Below are positions 33,058 through 41,728 of a stretch of DNA of 64,000 nt, piece after piece; within the stretch, counting starts at the first letter, position 1, and each line of letters opens with the position of its first letter. The stretch comes from Candidatus Aenigmatarchaeota archaeon (GTDB lineage Archaea; Aenigmatarchaeota; Aenigmatarchaeia; CG10238-14; SCSR01), in contig JAUWZS010000002.1 in assembly GCA_030615205.1 (NCBI GenBank), forward strand, positions 257,212 to 321,211, read 5' to 3'. The position numbers and the translations under genes are program-made. The notes below the pieces were generated by a model, which saw nothing but the letters and a program-made list of their open reading frames with translations, was not told the DNA's origin and made no database searches.

Positions 33058-33510
33058 ATGAATAAAAACGCCATAAAAGCCAGAGTCGATACAAGATTGA
33101 AAGCAAGAAAATATGGTGTTGCTAGTCAAAAGTACATATCTTTTTTGCGGTCTGAAAAGCTATTGCGTACAAATGGTGTTGTTCTGAACGAGAAGAACAA
33201 AAACTGTCTTTTCATGCACAGCAGCAAAGAAAGTGTAAAACATTGGGTGATAAAGTCGATTCTTTTTAAACTCCTGCGCGAACGTGGCCGGACAGTTGGA
33301 ACCGAAATAGAAGTACGAGGCGGTATTGTTGATGTTTTAGACGTGGATAATTTTATAGGTTATGAGGTTGAATCGAGAATCAACAATAAATCGGTCCAGC
33401 AAAAGCTCAAGCGTCTTTGGCGATTGCATGATATAATCTTTATTGATCTGAAGAAAGTTCCAGATTCCATCAAAGCTGCTGAAGAATATCTCAGAAATAT
33501 TGTTGTCTAA
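33058..33510 (+). CDS. putative PD-(D/E)XK nuclease-fold protein (150 aa)
   Basis: A soluble basic protein. Its central block WVIKSILFKLLRERGRTVGT, then GGIVDVLDVDNFIGYEVES, then the LHDIIFIDLKKV strand fits the core of the restriction-endonuclease fold. It has a Glu in the first helix/strand region (EIEVRGG), Asp in IVDVLD and a Glu-Val-Glu at the third strand. The canonical Lys is replaced or shifted (EVESRINNKS), so activity is uncertain. It stands alone between the pilin genes and the radical SAM gene. Confidence 0.5.
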   Translation: MNKNAIKARVDTRLKARKYGVASQKYISFLRSEKLLRTNGVVLNEKNKNCLFMHSSKESVKHWVIKSILFKLLRERGRTVGTEIEVRGGIVDVLDVDNFIGYEVESRINNKSVQQKLKRLWRLHDIIFIDLKKVPDSIKAAEEYLRNIVV

Positions 33511-33584
33511 GAGAGCTTTGTTAAAAAAATCTTATTATAAAATCTTATTATATATTAGTTGAATTTGATTTGTTTGTGGTTAAA

Positions 33585-34679
33585 ATGTGGAATCTGGCGA
33601 AATTCGACAGCATAGAGAGCTTAAAAGTTCCTATGGTCAAACGAATACTGCCGCGTTACGTAAAGATTATTACTAAAGATTTGCCGGCAAAATTCCAAAT
33701 ATCAAAGCGAATTGTTTTCGATTTCGAGAGCAACATGACCACCAAAAAAATGTGGGAGGAGCACGACCGACTGTTGGAAAAGCTTCATCAGACACAGCTT
33801 ATGATAGACAAAGACAAGCTGAGTTTGGATGAACTCGAAGTCCCAAGGTTCTCTCTTCTTGACTTGAAAATAATGCTGGGCAAGGAAATTTTAAAGTCTT
33901 GTGAACTTTGCGAGCGGCGGTGCAGAGTGAACCGGATTTCCGGAGAAATGGGGGAATGTAAAGTCACACAAACTAAAAATTCTTTGATATCGTCTGAAGG
34001 TATACATTTGGGCGAGGAAGCACACATAATTCCAAGCCATACGATTTTTTTCATGGGATGTAATTTTCACTGCCAATTCTGCCAAAACTTCACAATATCC
34101 CAGTGGTATGAGAGCGGCACAAACGTCCATCCGAAAATACTAGCAGAAGTGATAAAAGGGCGGAAGCGTGAAGGTGCAAGGAATGTAAATTGGGTCGGCG
34201 GAGAACCAACACCGAATTTGTTACCGATCTTAAAAACAATAAAACTTATTGAAGTAAACACTCCGCAGATATGGAACAGCAATTTCTATATGAGCCCAAA
34301 AACTATGAAGCTACTCGACGGTGTTGTTGATATGTATCTCTCTGATTTCAAATACGGCAACAATGAATGCGCAAAGCATTTATCAAAAATCGATAACTAT
34401 TTCGAAATTTGCACAAGGAACCACACACTCGCAACTGAACAGGCAGAAATAACAATAAGACATTTAATGCTTCCAAATCACATCGAATGCTGCACAAAAC
34501 CAGTGTTGAAATGGATCGCAAAAAACATGAGAACAAAAGCAATAGTAAACATAATGGACCAATACAGACCTGCATACAAGGCAAAAGAACATATGGATAT
34601 AAGCCGGGCTGTTAGCGAAGCTGAGATAGAAGAAGCAATTAATTATGCAAAGAAACTAAAATTAAATTACGTGAGTTGA
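33585..34679 (+). CDS. radical SAM protein of the PflA/PflX-like type (364 aa)
   Basis: The 4Fe-4S/SAM motif CNFHCQFCQN (CxxxCxxC) follows an N-terminal Cys-rich stretch (CELCERRCRVNR, GECKV). NWVGGEPTPNLLPI is the second SAM-binding element, and a long partial TIM barrel continues to NIMDQYRPAYKA. This is the layout of stand-alone PflX/AmmeMemo-type activating enzyme-like proteins, whose substrates are mostly unknown. I chose the ATG at 33585. A 13-bp perfect tandem duplication at 33527-33552 supplies its TATA-like promoter. Confidence 0.82.
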   Translation: MWNLAKFDSIESLKVPMVKRILPRYVKIITKDLPAKFQISKRIVFDFESNMTTKKMWEEHDRLLEKLHQTQLMIDKDKLSLDELEVPRFSLLDLKIMLGKEILKSCELCERRCRVNRISGEMGECKVTQTKNSLISSEGIHLGEEAHIIPSHTIFFMGCNFHCQFCQNFTISQWYESGTNVHPKILAEVIKGRKREGARNVNWVGGEPTPNLLPILKTIKLIEVNTPQIWNSNFYMSPKTMKLLDGVVDMYLSDFKYGNNECAKHLSKIDNYFEICTRNHTLATEQAEITIRHLMLPNHIECCTKPVLKWIAKNMRTKAIVNIMDQYRPAYKAKEHMDISRAVSEAEIEEAINYAKKLKLNYVS

Positions 34680-34688
34680 AATGATGGG

Positions 34689-35300
34689 ATGATTCTATTG
34701 GCGTATGCATATAAATATAAAAGAAAAAAGGCGGAATCTGGGAGATCCAAATTCAGAAGAAAAAGAAAAACTTTAGAGAAAAATAAATTGTTTTTAATTG
34801 GAGTTTTAATTCTTGCTATAATTTTGGCAAGTGGCTATTTCTTATTGGTTATCTCCCAAGACCAAATCGTAATAGATCCAGCCACAATAATAACCGGGCT
34901 TTCCACAATTGGTTATAAGCAAGTAGCAGTTAACGCTGCTGTAGTAGAGAACTATGGTATCGTGTCTCTGAGTAGTGAATGCTATCAAGTGATTGCATAT
35001 GTTGAAAAACACCAGGCTGAGAGTATAATCATGGGTCTCGAAGGAACAGTCCCGCCTAGACCGGGCTCGCACGACATCATCGCAGACGCTTTTGAGAATT
35101 TGGGTATTGAATTGCTTATGGTTAAGGTGACAGAGCTGCGCAACAACACCTTTTACGGAAAAATTATCTTAAAAAATGGCAACAGAATTGCAAACTTGGA
35201 TGCCAGACCTAGCGATGCGACTGCAATCGCCGTCCGCATGAACGTTCCGATATATGTAAAAGAAGATTTACTAAAAACATATGGAGATTATATTTGCTGA
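34689..35300 (+). CDS. membrane-anchored bifunctional nuclease (DUF151) domain protein (203 aa)
   Basis: A basic N-terminus and one membrane helix (residues about 35-56) precede a DUF151/BFN domain (about 75-200). Signature segments are SSECYQVIAYVEKHQAESI, ELRNNTFYGKIIL and LDARPSDATAIAVRMNVPIY. Plant and bacterial members have been reported to have nuclease activity; the archaeal role is unclear. Membrane anchoring is less usual. It lies ten bases after the radical SAM gene and is possibly co-transcribed. Confidence 0.85.
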   Translation: MILLAYAYKYKRKKAESGRSKFRRKRKTLEKNKLFLIGVLILAIILASGYFLLVISQDQIVIDPATIITGLSTIGYKQVAVNAAVVENYGIVSLSSECYQVIAYVEKHQAESIIMGLEGTVPPRPGSHDIIADAFENLGIELLMVKVTELRNNTFYGKIILKNGNRIANLDARPSDATAIAVRMNVPIYVKEDLLKTYGDYIC

Positions 35301-35326
35301 TTGATTTGTTTCTGCTGATTATTTTT

Positions 35327-35605
35327 TTATTTCTTCAAAGCCTTTTTTAGTTCCACTGCAAATTCTTCTGTCTGTTTTATAATTCTGTCAGCTGCTTTGT
35401 TCAATGCTGTTTGGGGTTTTCCGCGAGATGTTTTAACAAATACTTTCGGCTCGGCAAGATATGGGTGCTCCTTTATTTGCGCTGCTTCTCTCACATTCCT
35501 ATCTTCCCAAAGTTCACCCCGCAGAACGTTCGTAATTGTAACCGTCTCGCCTGGCACTTCCAAAACAAGTGTCTTATCGTCCTGTTTTACAACTTTCAAC
35601 TCCAT
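35327..35605 (-). CDS. rpoL: DNA-directed RNA polymerase subunit Rpo11 (RpoL)
   Basis: The small assembly subunit of RNA polymerase, which pairs with Rpo3. The hallmarks are GETVTITNVLRGELW, HPYLAEPKVFVKTSRGKP and a C-terminal helix AADRIIKQTEEFAVELKKAL. Length (92 aa) is as usual. It is the last of a minus-strand set with a methyltransferase and Dph2. Confidence 0.92.
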   Translation of the reverse strand: MELKVVKQDDKTLVLEVPGETVTITNVLRGELWEDRNVREAAQIKEHPYLAEPKVFVKTSRGKPQTALNKAADRIIKQTEEFAVELKKALKK

Positions 35606-35627
35606 TCAATTCCCACTCTTTTTCCTT

Positions 35628-36260
35628 TCAACCGACCTTTTCAATTACAAATAAGTCTATGTTATAAGTAACTTTTGGTTTTTTGTGGAATTTAAACATA
35701 TGTGGTATGTCGAATTTAAATTCTTTAATGTTCAGCACGTAGCCACCGTTTTGCTCAATGAAATTTTTTATGAACCGCCTTGTCTTTTTGAACTGTTTTG
35801 TTTCTCCATAACCGCCTCGATGCAGACTGTAAATTTTCTTTCCGCACTCGAGGGCTTTTTTCAAAAATATTCTGTCTGTGTGCTTTTCTCCGCGCATCCC
35901 AAAAGGTGGATTTTGCACTATTGTGTTGCATTCGCCACTAAAGTTTTCTATATCCTCGCAAATGAATTCAACAGTCGCATCAACGCTCTCAGCATTTTCT
36001 TTCGCAAGTTCTGTCACATTTTTGTCCACATCAATACCAACAACTTTTTCCGCACCAAGAAGCGCAGCACCAATCGCAAGCCTGCCACTTCCACAACCAA
36101 AATCGAAGACTGTTTTGTTTTTAATGTCACCACCGAGATTCGCCAAATTTAAAATTTTCGCTGCCAAATTAGACGGTATAGTATACTGCTCTAGACTTTC
36201 CTTCGGCCTTTCCGGACTTTTCAGCTTCGAGAGAATTATTTCCAATTGTTTTTTATGCAT
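35628..36260 (-). CDS. METTL5-like SAM-dependent methyltransferase (210 aa)
   Basis: A class I Rossmann methyltransferase: VFDFGCGSGRLAIGAALLGA (SAM-binding loop I), VVGIDVDK (acidic loop) and the NPPFGMRGEKHTDR catalytic motif of N-methylating enzymes. The NPPFG motif and a HRGG segment later match the archaeal group related to human METTL5, which makes m6A in small-subunit rRNA. The target here is inferred, not shown. The gene is 22 bp upstream of rpoL and probably co-transcribed with dph2 and rpoL. Confidence 0.85.
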   Translation of the reverse strand: MHKKQLEIILSKLKSPERPKESLEQYTIPSNLAAKILNLANLGGDIKNKTVFDFGCGSGRLAIGAALLGAEKVVGIDVDKNVTELAKENAESVDATVEFICEDIENFSGECNTIVQNPPFGMRGEKHTDRIFLKKALECGKKIYSLHRGGYGETKQFKKTRRFIKNFIEQNGGYVLNIKEFKFDIPHMFKFHKKPKVTYNIDLFVIEKVG

Positions 36261-36272
36261 CTAAATAACCAA

Positions 36273-37211
36273 TCACAAACCAATCTGCTTTAAATTCAAT
36301 AACGGTATTTTATAACGCTCCAAGTCATCTATTCCTATGCGAGGGCACGCAAGGTTAACAATAGCATCTATCTTCAAACCCATAAGCTTCTCTGGCGTAA
36401 TCTCGTCCATCGCAAATATGTATACTTCCTTGCCTTTGGTTTCCAGTTTCTTCTTAACCTCGAACGGCAGCTTTACCTGACCGCGTTTCCAGCTGACCAA
36501 AATTGCAACTGTCCGCGCATCCTCGAACTGCGACTTGTTCCAAGCAATGATTTTTTGTATCTTTTTCTTCAATCCCTTCAAATCGTATATCTCGCCGCTT
36601 TCCAAATCCAAGCACAGCATAGGTTTATCTGTTTCTAACACAAGCCCAAGTCCGTAGAATTTTCCAGCACTTATACATAAAAAGCAATCAACGTCCGGCT
36701 CGATTTTTGTCGCAGCTTCCAACTGGCATCCGAGAATCTGCGCAGCGTGTTGCAACGCTGTATGTGTTAGAACTTTCTTTCCTTTACTCTCCAAAAATTG
36801 CTTGACTTTTTCGATAGTGTCGACAAACTGTATGCTTGTTGCGAGGCCTATGCACTCGTACGGTTCAAGCTTTGAGAATTCTTTTTCTAGAATCGGCGTA
36901 GGGTCAGATGGTATAAAATACTCCCAAAAAACAACTGGCAGATCGCTCTCTGCACCGTAATCCTCGTGGCCGATGTGCAGAATCGTATCACAACCTAGCC
37001 TAGTAGCCTCAAAATCACGGATATCGCACGCGCCGAAGCATGGTTCTGTGCAGACTACGACTTCGTAACCGGTAGCCTCTATGTCTTTCGCAATCTTCTG
37101 TATCCGCAGCTTAATGCCTTCTGGGTATTGCACAAATACACGCTTTGCTTTGTAACTTTTTAGTTTCTCTAACGCACGTTTGAAATCTTCTCTCATAAAA
37201 GCCACGCTCAT
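36273..37211 (-). CDS. dph2: diphthamide biosynthesis enzyme Dph2 (archaeal Dph1/Dph2 type)
   Basis: It transfers the 3-amino-3-carboxypropyl group of SAM to a histidine of EF-2, using an unusual 4Fe-4S radical chemistry. The three cluster cysteines sit in the expected places: VCTEPCFGACDIRD, AAQILGCQL and NLACPRIGIDDL. ILHIGHEDYG and the FLCISAGKFYGLGL region are also typical. I start at the ATG at 37211, dropping a TTG nine bases earlier. About 312 residues is normal for archaea. It leads the minus-strand group with the METTL5-like gene and rpoL. Confidence 0.92.
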   Translation of the reverse strand: MSVAFMREDFKRALEKLKSYKAKRVFVQYPEGIKLRIQKIAKDIEATGYEVVVCTEPCFGACDIRDFEATRLGCDTILHIGHEDYGAESDLPVVFWEYFIPSDPTPILEKEFSKLEPYECIGLATSIQFVDTIEKVKQFLESKGKKVLTHTALQHAAQILGCQLEAATKIEPDVDCFLCISAGKFYGLGLVLETDKPMLCLDLESGEIYDLKGLKKKIQKIIAWNKSQFEDARTVAILVSWKRGQVKLPFEVKKKLETKGKEVYIFAMDEITPEKLMGLKIDAIVNLACPRIGIDDLERYKIPLLNLKQIGL

Positions 37212-37281
37212 GCAAAACAAATAGAATTAGTTATATTAAAGTTTAATTAAAGTTGAGAAGTCTAAAAAAGAACTGACTTCC

Positions 37282-37629
37282 TTAAAACTTCATTAAACTT
37301 TCTACAAGTTTCTTTGTTGCTTGCTCGGATGGAACATCTGTCGGTCTGACGATCTCCCGTACTAGTCTCTCTACAGCTTTACGCTTTTCTGCATCGCCTA
37401 CTTCCACTATTGCGCGGAATGGCTCTTCTAGTACTGTTTGAACCTTCTGCATCTTATCGAGCATCTTTTTCAGTTCAACCAATGCGCACCAAAGCTGAGA
37501 AACTTTCACATCGTCACCTTGGCAGTAAGCGCATTTGTGTCTCTTTGTCATGCTTAAAATTTCTGCAAGGATTCTCTGATCCTCAGGTTGCAAGCATTCT
37601 TTCCAATCTTCGATTTCCTTTTCAAACAT
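37282..37629 (-). CDS. hypothetical protein with a CxxC knuckle (115 aa)
   Basis: Not recognised. It is helical and soluble, with a single CAYCQGDD knuckle at about residues 33-40 and another Cys nearby (SQLWCAL). The second half is charged helices (EKRKAVERLVREI). It might be a small zinc-binding or protein-interaction factor. It stands alone, with a 60-bp gap to the next minus-strand gene and a TATA-like region upstream at about 37700. Confidence 0.6.
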   Translation of the reverse strand: MFEKEIEDWKECLQPEDQRILAEILSMTKRHKCAYCQGDDVKVSQLWCALVELKKMLDKMQKVQTVLEEPFRAIVEVGDAEKRKAVERLVREIVRPTDVPSEQATKKLVESLMKF

Positions 37630-37737
37630 TTTTATCCTCTTTTCGTTCTGTTCTATTTTTTGTCTCTATTTTCCACGTCTTTTCTTATTTACCAATTAAA
37701 AGTAATATTTAAATACTATACAGTAGTAACACTACAC

Positions 37738-39075
37738 CTACATTTTGATAGCTTGCCTTGTTTTGAATTCCTCTGGTCTAGACTCTGGCTTTCCTTTGGG
37801 TCCGAATGTTAACCTGTCTAATCTAAACCACCCGCTTTTAAAAACAGCAAACGCAGCAACGAAGACTACAAATATTATAACTACCATTGCCAGATAATTC
37901 GCAAAATCAGTTGTGAATAATCCTTGTTCCTCAGGTATCCTTATTACACCAACCCGTGAATCGGTTGTTTTGCTTGAAGCTGTTATTGTAAATTCATGCT
38001 CTCCGGCTACCGCGCTGCATGGCACAGACGCATATGCTGTTATAACTTTCGTTTCTCCTTTTTCAATAGTAACGCTTGGAGGCATCTCTATCCAACTAGC
38101 AGCATTGCCACCTGTTTCTATGCTGAAAGTATCTGTTTCGCCCGTATTGCGAACAGTGAATGTAAAGCTCGAAAGCTTGCATTTTTCCATTTCATATCGC
38201 ATGCGCATGAAAATCTCTGGCTCCCCGACTTTCGGCAACACAGTCGGCTGAACGCACGCAGCGCTTTCACAACCATATGGACAATATTCTACGATTTTCC
38301 ATCTGACATCGCAATCTTCGTCAATATATTTTTGCTGTCTGTATTTCCCAAAACACCTGTAATCGCCTTCTGCCCCAGCACTGCATTCATCACGGACTTC
38401 AAAGACGTCGGAATAAACTGTCCTTCTTGTGCTGTAGCTGTCAGCCCAAAAAACAACCTTAATCCTATAGTTGCCAGCATTTTTGACAAACCTTGAGCAT
38501 TTTACATATTTCCTTCCGCCACCAGTCACATAAATGTTAATATCATCACACCTCATTTCTCTGCAATTTCTGGCAAATGTATCGTCGTTATCACAGTCAT
38601 CGTTATCACAGTCGTGATAGTCATAGCACGATTCATGGCACGTATCACACTCGGTTTCGCAGCTGGATTCACAACTCCTACAATCTCTACCTGCTTCGCA
38701 TAAATAGACTTTAAGATTGAACCAATCGCCACGATCGTCCAAATTTCGAATCTTTATCGTAGTATAGACTGTTTCTTCTTCAAAACGATCTGAAGGCTTG
38801 GACGGCGAAACTTCCACCCTGGGAGGCGCGCATTCCGAACAAGAACCATCCTCGCAGTCATATGAGCATGTTTCGATTGTCCTCCATTCACGCCTGCAAT
38901 CTGAGAATTCCCAAAGTCTTTGCCTCTCTCTGCCCACGCATCTGTAATAATCTATATACCCTTCATCGCAACAATCTGTGCAATCTGCGAATACTGCATG
39001 AGCTGTTCCAAAAACTGTTATCAGCACTAGAGCAGACAATATCGATAGTTGTAAAAATGTTTTACGTTTCAGCAT
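37738..39075 (-). CDS. Cys-rich anchored surface protein (about 445 aa)
   Basis: A signal helix (about 7-27) is followed by a Cys/Asp-rich ectodomain with paired modules: YRCVGRERQRLWEFSDCRRE...CSYDCEDGSCSEC and YRCFGKYRQQKYIDEDCDVR...CPYGCESAACVQ. Between them lies a stretch with eight or more Cys and a CDNDD repeat. A NEW3-like domain (about 295-385; FTVRNTGETDTFSIETGG) precedes a membrane helix (about 400-420) and a short basic tail. ATG 39075 is preferred to GTG 39084. It is isolated among housekeeping genes, and disulfides imply an extracellular location. Confidence 0.75.
   Translation of the reverse strand: MLKRKTFLQLSILSALVLITVFGTAHAVFADCTDCCDEGYIDYYRCVGRERQRLWEFSDCRREWRTIETCSYDCEDGSCSECAPPRVEVSPSKPSDRFEEETVYTTIKIRNLDDRGDWFNLKVYLCEAGRDCRSCESSCETECDTCHESCYDYHDCDNDDCDNDDTFARNCREMRCDDINIYVTGGGRKYVKCSRFVKNAGNYRIKVVFWADSYSTRRTVYSDVFEVRDECSAGAEGDYRCFGKYRQQKYIDEDCDVRWKIVEYCPYGCESAACVQPTVLPKVGEPEIFMRMRYEMEKCKLSSFTFTVRNTGETDTFSIETGGNAASWIEMPPSVTIEKGETKVITAYASVPCSAVAGEHEFTITASSKTTDSRVGVIRIPEEQGLFTTDFANYLAMVVIIFVVFVAAFAVFKSGWFRLDRLTFGPKGKPESRPEEFKTRQAIKM
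38586..38615. repeat. 15-bp in-frame tandem repeat (Cys-Asp-Asn-Asp-Asp)
   Basis: CGTTATCACAGTCAT (38586-38600) is followed by CGTTATCACAGTCGT (38601-38615). On the minus strand this gives two copies of the five-residue unit CDNDD inside the Cys-rich surface protein. The unit changes length without shifting frame. Confidence 0.75.
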
Positions 39076-39137
39076 CAATATCACACATAGAAAAGATGAA
39101 TAGAAAAAGATAAAAAGGCTTCGTAAAACTAATTATT

Positions 39138-39386
39138 ATGGCATTTCTGAGTGGCAGTCCGTCAAAGGACGTTCGTGATAAAGGACTCCGTCTTTTTAGA
39201 ACTGGTTGTGTGAAAAAAGAACTCGATACAGATAGACGTGCACATTTTGTTGTGCAGGGAGAGACTGATAAACATTCTGTTATTTTTGACAAAGCACGCG
39301 GAATGTGGTCGTGCGACTGTAAGTTCAGCTCGATGAAAGGAAGAAACTGTAGCCATATCTACGCATGTAAATTGAGCATTAAATAA
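39138..39386 (+). CDS. SWIM zinc-finger protein (82 aa)
   Basis: Residues about 57-78 carry the SWIM signature CxC-x(n)-CxH: MWSCDCKFSSMKGRNCSHIY. The preceding strand pair (AHFVVQGETDKHSVIFDK) is the typical N-terminal part of small archaeal SWIM proteins. SWIM domains bind zinc and are thought to contact DNA or proteins. It starts at an ATG divergent from the Cys-rich surface gene. Confidence 0.82.
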   Translation: MAFLSGSPSKDVRDKGLRLFRTGCVKKELDTDRRAHFVVQGETDKHSVIFDKARGMWSCDCKFSSMKGRNCSHIYACKLSIK

Positions 39387-39472
39387 AGTTATCAATTTAA
39401 GTTATTCTGTGAGGGACAGTAATATGCATAACGCCCAAAATGTTTATATAATTCTACTTTAAAGCAGTTAGT

Positions 39473-40093
39473 ATGTTGACGTCCCCTAGATTCAAACCAG
39501 ATGAAGAACAAAAAAGAAAGATTAGGACTTTTCATAGATTATCATCAGTGGTTAGAGAACTTGATTATGAGGCATTTCCTGATACGCTTTACGCTGATTT
39601 GAATCTGACATTGACTGATAAAGATTTGGCAATGTGTATGCTTAGACATTTGGACAAGGATATAGAAAAAGCTGCTGAAAAAATAATAAAAACAGATGAA
39701 TCTAGAGCAGATAAAGTAAGATCAATAGCAAAGTGTGTTAAAGGTAAAACATTGGTAGAGCTAATCGAGGCTTCTAAAAAAGCCGTAGATGAAATCAATG
39801 TTCCAACTTACATAAGAGAAGAGCTCAAGAGGTTGAAACCAACAACTGACCTCGTAATCTATACGCATATACCAATGGAAACTGCTAGAATTTACATCAG
39901 AAGGAGAATAGACCCATTGTATAACTACGATGGTGAGACTAAAATCATTATTTTTTATGCTACTGTGTTGCAACATAGAAATGAAGTGCTTACTGGCGAA
40001 ATTTTGTTCATGCCAGACGAAAATTTCAGGCGTAAACTAAAAAGTCGAAGAAAAGAGTATTTCCAGAGCAAAATCTCCGGTCGAAGTGTATAG
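39473..40093 (+). CDS. hypothetical protein (206 aa)
   Basis: Not recognised. It is a soluble mixed alpha/beta protein. The first 120 residues are helical and charged (LTDKDLAMCMLRHLDKDIEK). The second part has LKPTTDLVIYTHIPMETARI and a YNYDGETKIIIFYATVLQHR strand. The C-terminus is basic (RRKLKSRRKEYFQSK). No catalytic motif was seen. It is convergent with aspS, 12 bp apart. Confidence 0.6.
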   Translation: MLTSPRFKPDEEQKRKIRTFHRLSSVVRELDYEAFPDTLYADLNLTLTDKDLAMCMLRHLDKDIEKAAEKIIKTDESRADKVRSIAKCVKGKTLVELIEASKKAVDEINVPTYIREELKRLKPTTDLVIYTHIPMETARIYIRRRIDPLYNYDGETKIIIFYATVLQHRNEVLTGEILFMPDENFRRKLKSRRKEYFQSKISGRSV

Positions 40094-40105
40094 ACGTCTC
40101 GATTG

Positions 40106-41431
40106 TTATGGCATTATTCTATTGCGATCTCGTGGGAACATTGTGACTTCGCGTATGTTGCTCTTTCCTGTTATTTGCATAGTGAGTCGCTCGAGTCCGA
40201 TCGACCATCCGGAGTGAGGCGGTGCGCCATATCTGAAGAAATCTATATAAAATTTGAAATTTTCTGGATTAAGGCCTTTGGATTTGAGTTGCTGTGCCAA
40301 AAGCTCTGGTGTATGTATCCTCTGCGTACCTGAGCATATTTCCAATCCATTATAAAGAAAATCGAAAGCATGACATATTTTTGGATTTTTCTCGTTCGGC
40401 ATAGCATAAAAAGCCTTTAGCTCAGTCGGCCAATCCTTTATCACAAAGGTGTCTTCACCAACAAGCTTCGCTGTGAGCTTTTCCTGCGTCTTTGAAAAGT
40501 CCTTTCCCCATTTTATCTTTTCGCCTGCGTTTTGCAGTAACTTTATAACTTCTGTATAAGTCACACGTTTCAAAGGAAGCTTTGGTATTTTTAAATTCGA
40601 GTAACGACGAATTGTCTTAAGTTCGGCCGCGCAATTCTTTTTCACATCCTTCAAAATATACACAAAGCAGCTTTCAAGAACTTTTATTACGTCTTCATCG
40701 GTCGCAAAAGCCTGTTCTATATCCATCTGTCTGAGCTCATTAAGATGCGTAGGCTGATCAAACTTCTCTGCACGAAAAACTGGAACTACTGTGAAGACCT
40801 TCTCAAACGAAATAGCACATAGCTGTTTATAGAGTTGTGGAGATTGGGCCAAGTATGCTTGCTTTTCAAAATATGGAATTGAAAACAGTTCAGCCCCACC
40901 TTCTGATGCAGATGCAATTATAACTGGCGGTTGAATCTCCAGATAGCCATGGCTCACTAAAAATTCTCTAAAGGATTTCAAGATTTGTGACTGTATTTTA
41001 AAGATTGCATATGCCTCTTCTGTGCGCATATGTAACACACGCCAATCTAGTTGTGTATCAAGATTTGTCTTTGTCACACCTCGCGGATCAAGCGGCAATG
41101 GAGTTTCTGATTTATTTACAATCTCGATTTTTTCCGGCACGAGCTCAACACCAAGTTTTGCAATTTTGCTTTTCACAACCTTTCCTTCTACCGCAATCAC
41201 ATCTTCTTGCCTGAGGCTTTCAACGATTTTCAGAATAGCATCAGAAACTTTTTTCTTTGGTGCAGTTATTTGGCCTATGCCAGTCCTGTCGCGAAGCAGG
41301 ACGAAGTTAATCCCGCCGAGAATACGCGTATCGTGAACCCAGCCAGCAAGGATCACAGTCTTTCCCACGTTCTTTTTTAATTCTTCCACATACTTTCTAT
41401 TTTCAAACATTTTCCAAACCCTATAATCCAT
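40106..41431 (-). CDS. aspS: aspartyl-tRNA synthetase (archaeal type)
   Basis: A class II synthetase with an N-terminal OB-fold anticodon domain (VILAGWVHDTRILGGINFVL, DRTGIGQI). Motif 2 is FRAEKFDQPTHLNELRQMDI, and the motif 3 region is HSGWSIGLERLTMQITGKSN. The sequence ends in FPRDRNRIMP, as in archaeal AspRS. Length (441, or 434 from the second Met) is normal. Whether it is discriminating or also makes Asp-tRNA(Asn) cannot be read reliably here. Confidence 0.93.
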   Translation of the reverse strand: MDYRVWKMFENRKYVEELKKNVGKTVILAGWVHDTRILGGINFVLLRDRTGIGQITAPKKKVSDAILKIVESLRQEDVIAVEGKVVKSKIAKLGVELVPEKIEIVNKSETPLPLDPRGVTKTNLDTQLDWRVLHMRTEEAYAIFKIQSQILKSFREFLVSHGYLEIQPPVIIASASEGGAELFSIPYFEKQAYLAQSPQLYKQLCAISFEKVFTVVPVFRAEKFDQPTHLNELRQMDIEQAFATDEDVIKVLESCFVYILKDVKKNCAAELKTIRRYSNLKIPKLPLKRVTYTEVIKLLQNAGEKIKWGKDFSKTQEKLTAKLVGEDTFVIKDWPTELKAFYAMPNEKNPKICHAFDFLYNGLEICSGTQRIHTPELLAQQLKSKGLNPENFKFYIDFFRYGAPPHSGWSIGLERLTMQITGKSNIREVTMFPRDRNRIMP

Positions 41432-41449
41432 TTACAAATTATAAATTAT

Positions 41450-41710
41450 CTACAAATTATAAAGGAATACCCATATCATTATCCAAACCAGAAAGAACGT
41501 TATTAAACTGTTTGAGATCAGCATACGAAACCTACGCTCTTTCACGATTTTTATAAGCGGAAAAAGCGTGACAAAATAGCATGCGACTGGCACAAGTAAA
41601 GCTAATGCCAAATTAATTGAAGTTAAATAATTAGAAAGAAGGCCGCACAGAATCCCGACAAATAAATAAACTGTAACTATTTTTTGCTCCAGCAGCATGT
41701 TAAATTTCAT
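41450..41710 (-). CDS. small three-helix membrane protein, EMC6-like candidate (86 aa)
   Basis: Three membrane segments at about 10-29, 33-51 and 63-84 with short loops. The last helix ends in FLVWIMIWVFLYNL, resembling the C-terminus of archaeal EMC6-like proteins (small insertase partners). The match is by pattern only. It lies between aspS and rnhB on the same strand, probably in one transcript. Confidence 0.5.
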   Translation of the reverse strand: MKFNMLLEQKIVTVYLFVGILCGLLSNYLTSINLALALLVPVACYFVTLFPLIKIVKERRFRMLISNSLITFFLVWIMIWVFLYNL

Positions 41711-41728
41711 ATTCTATTCTTCACCTAT

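Noticed and set aside
35685..36152. 155-codon open frame opposite the METTL5-like gene
   Set aside because: Composition and position are those of an antisense shadow; the opposite strand has strong methyltransferase motifs.
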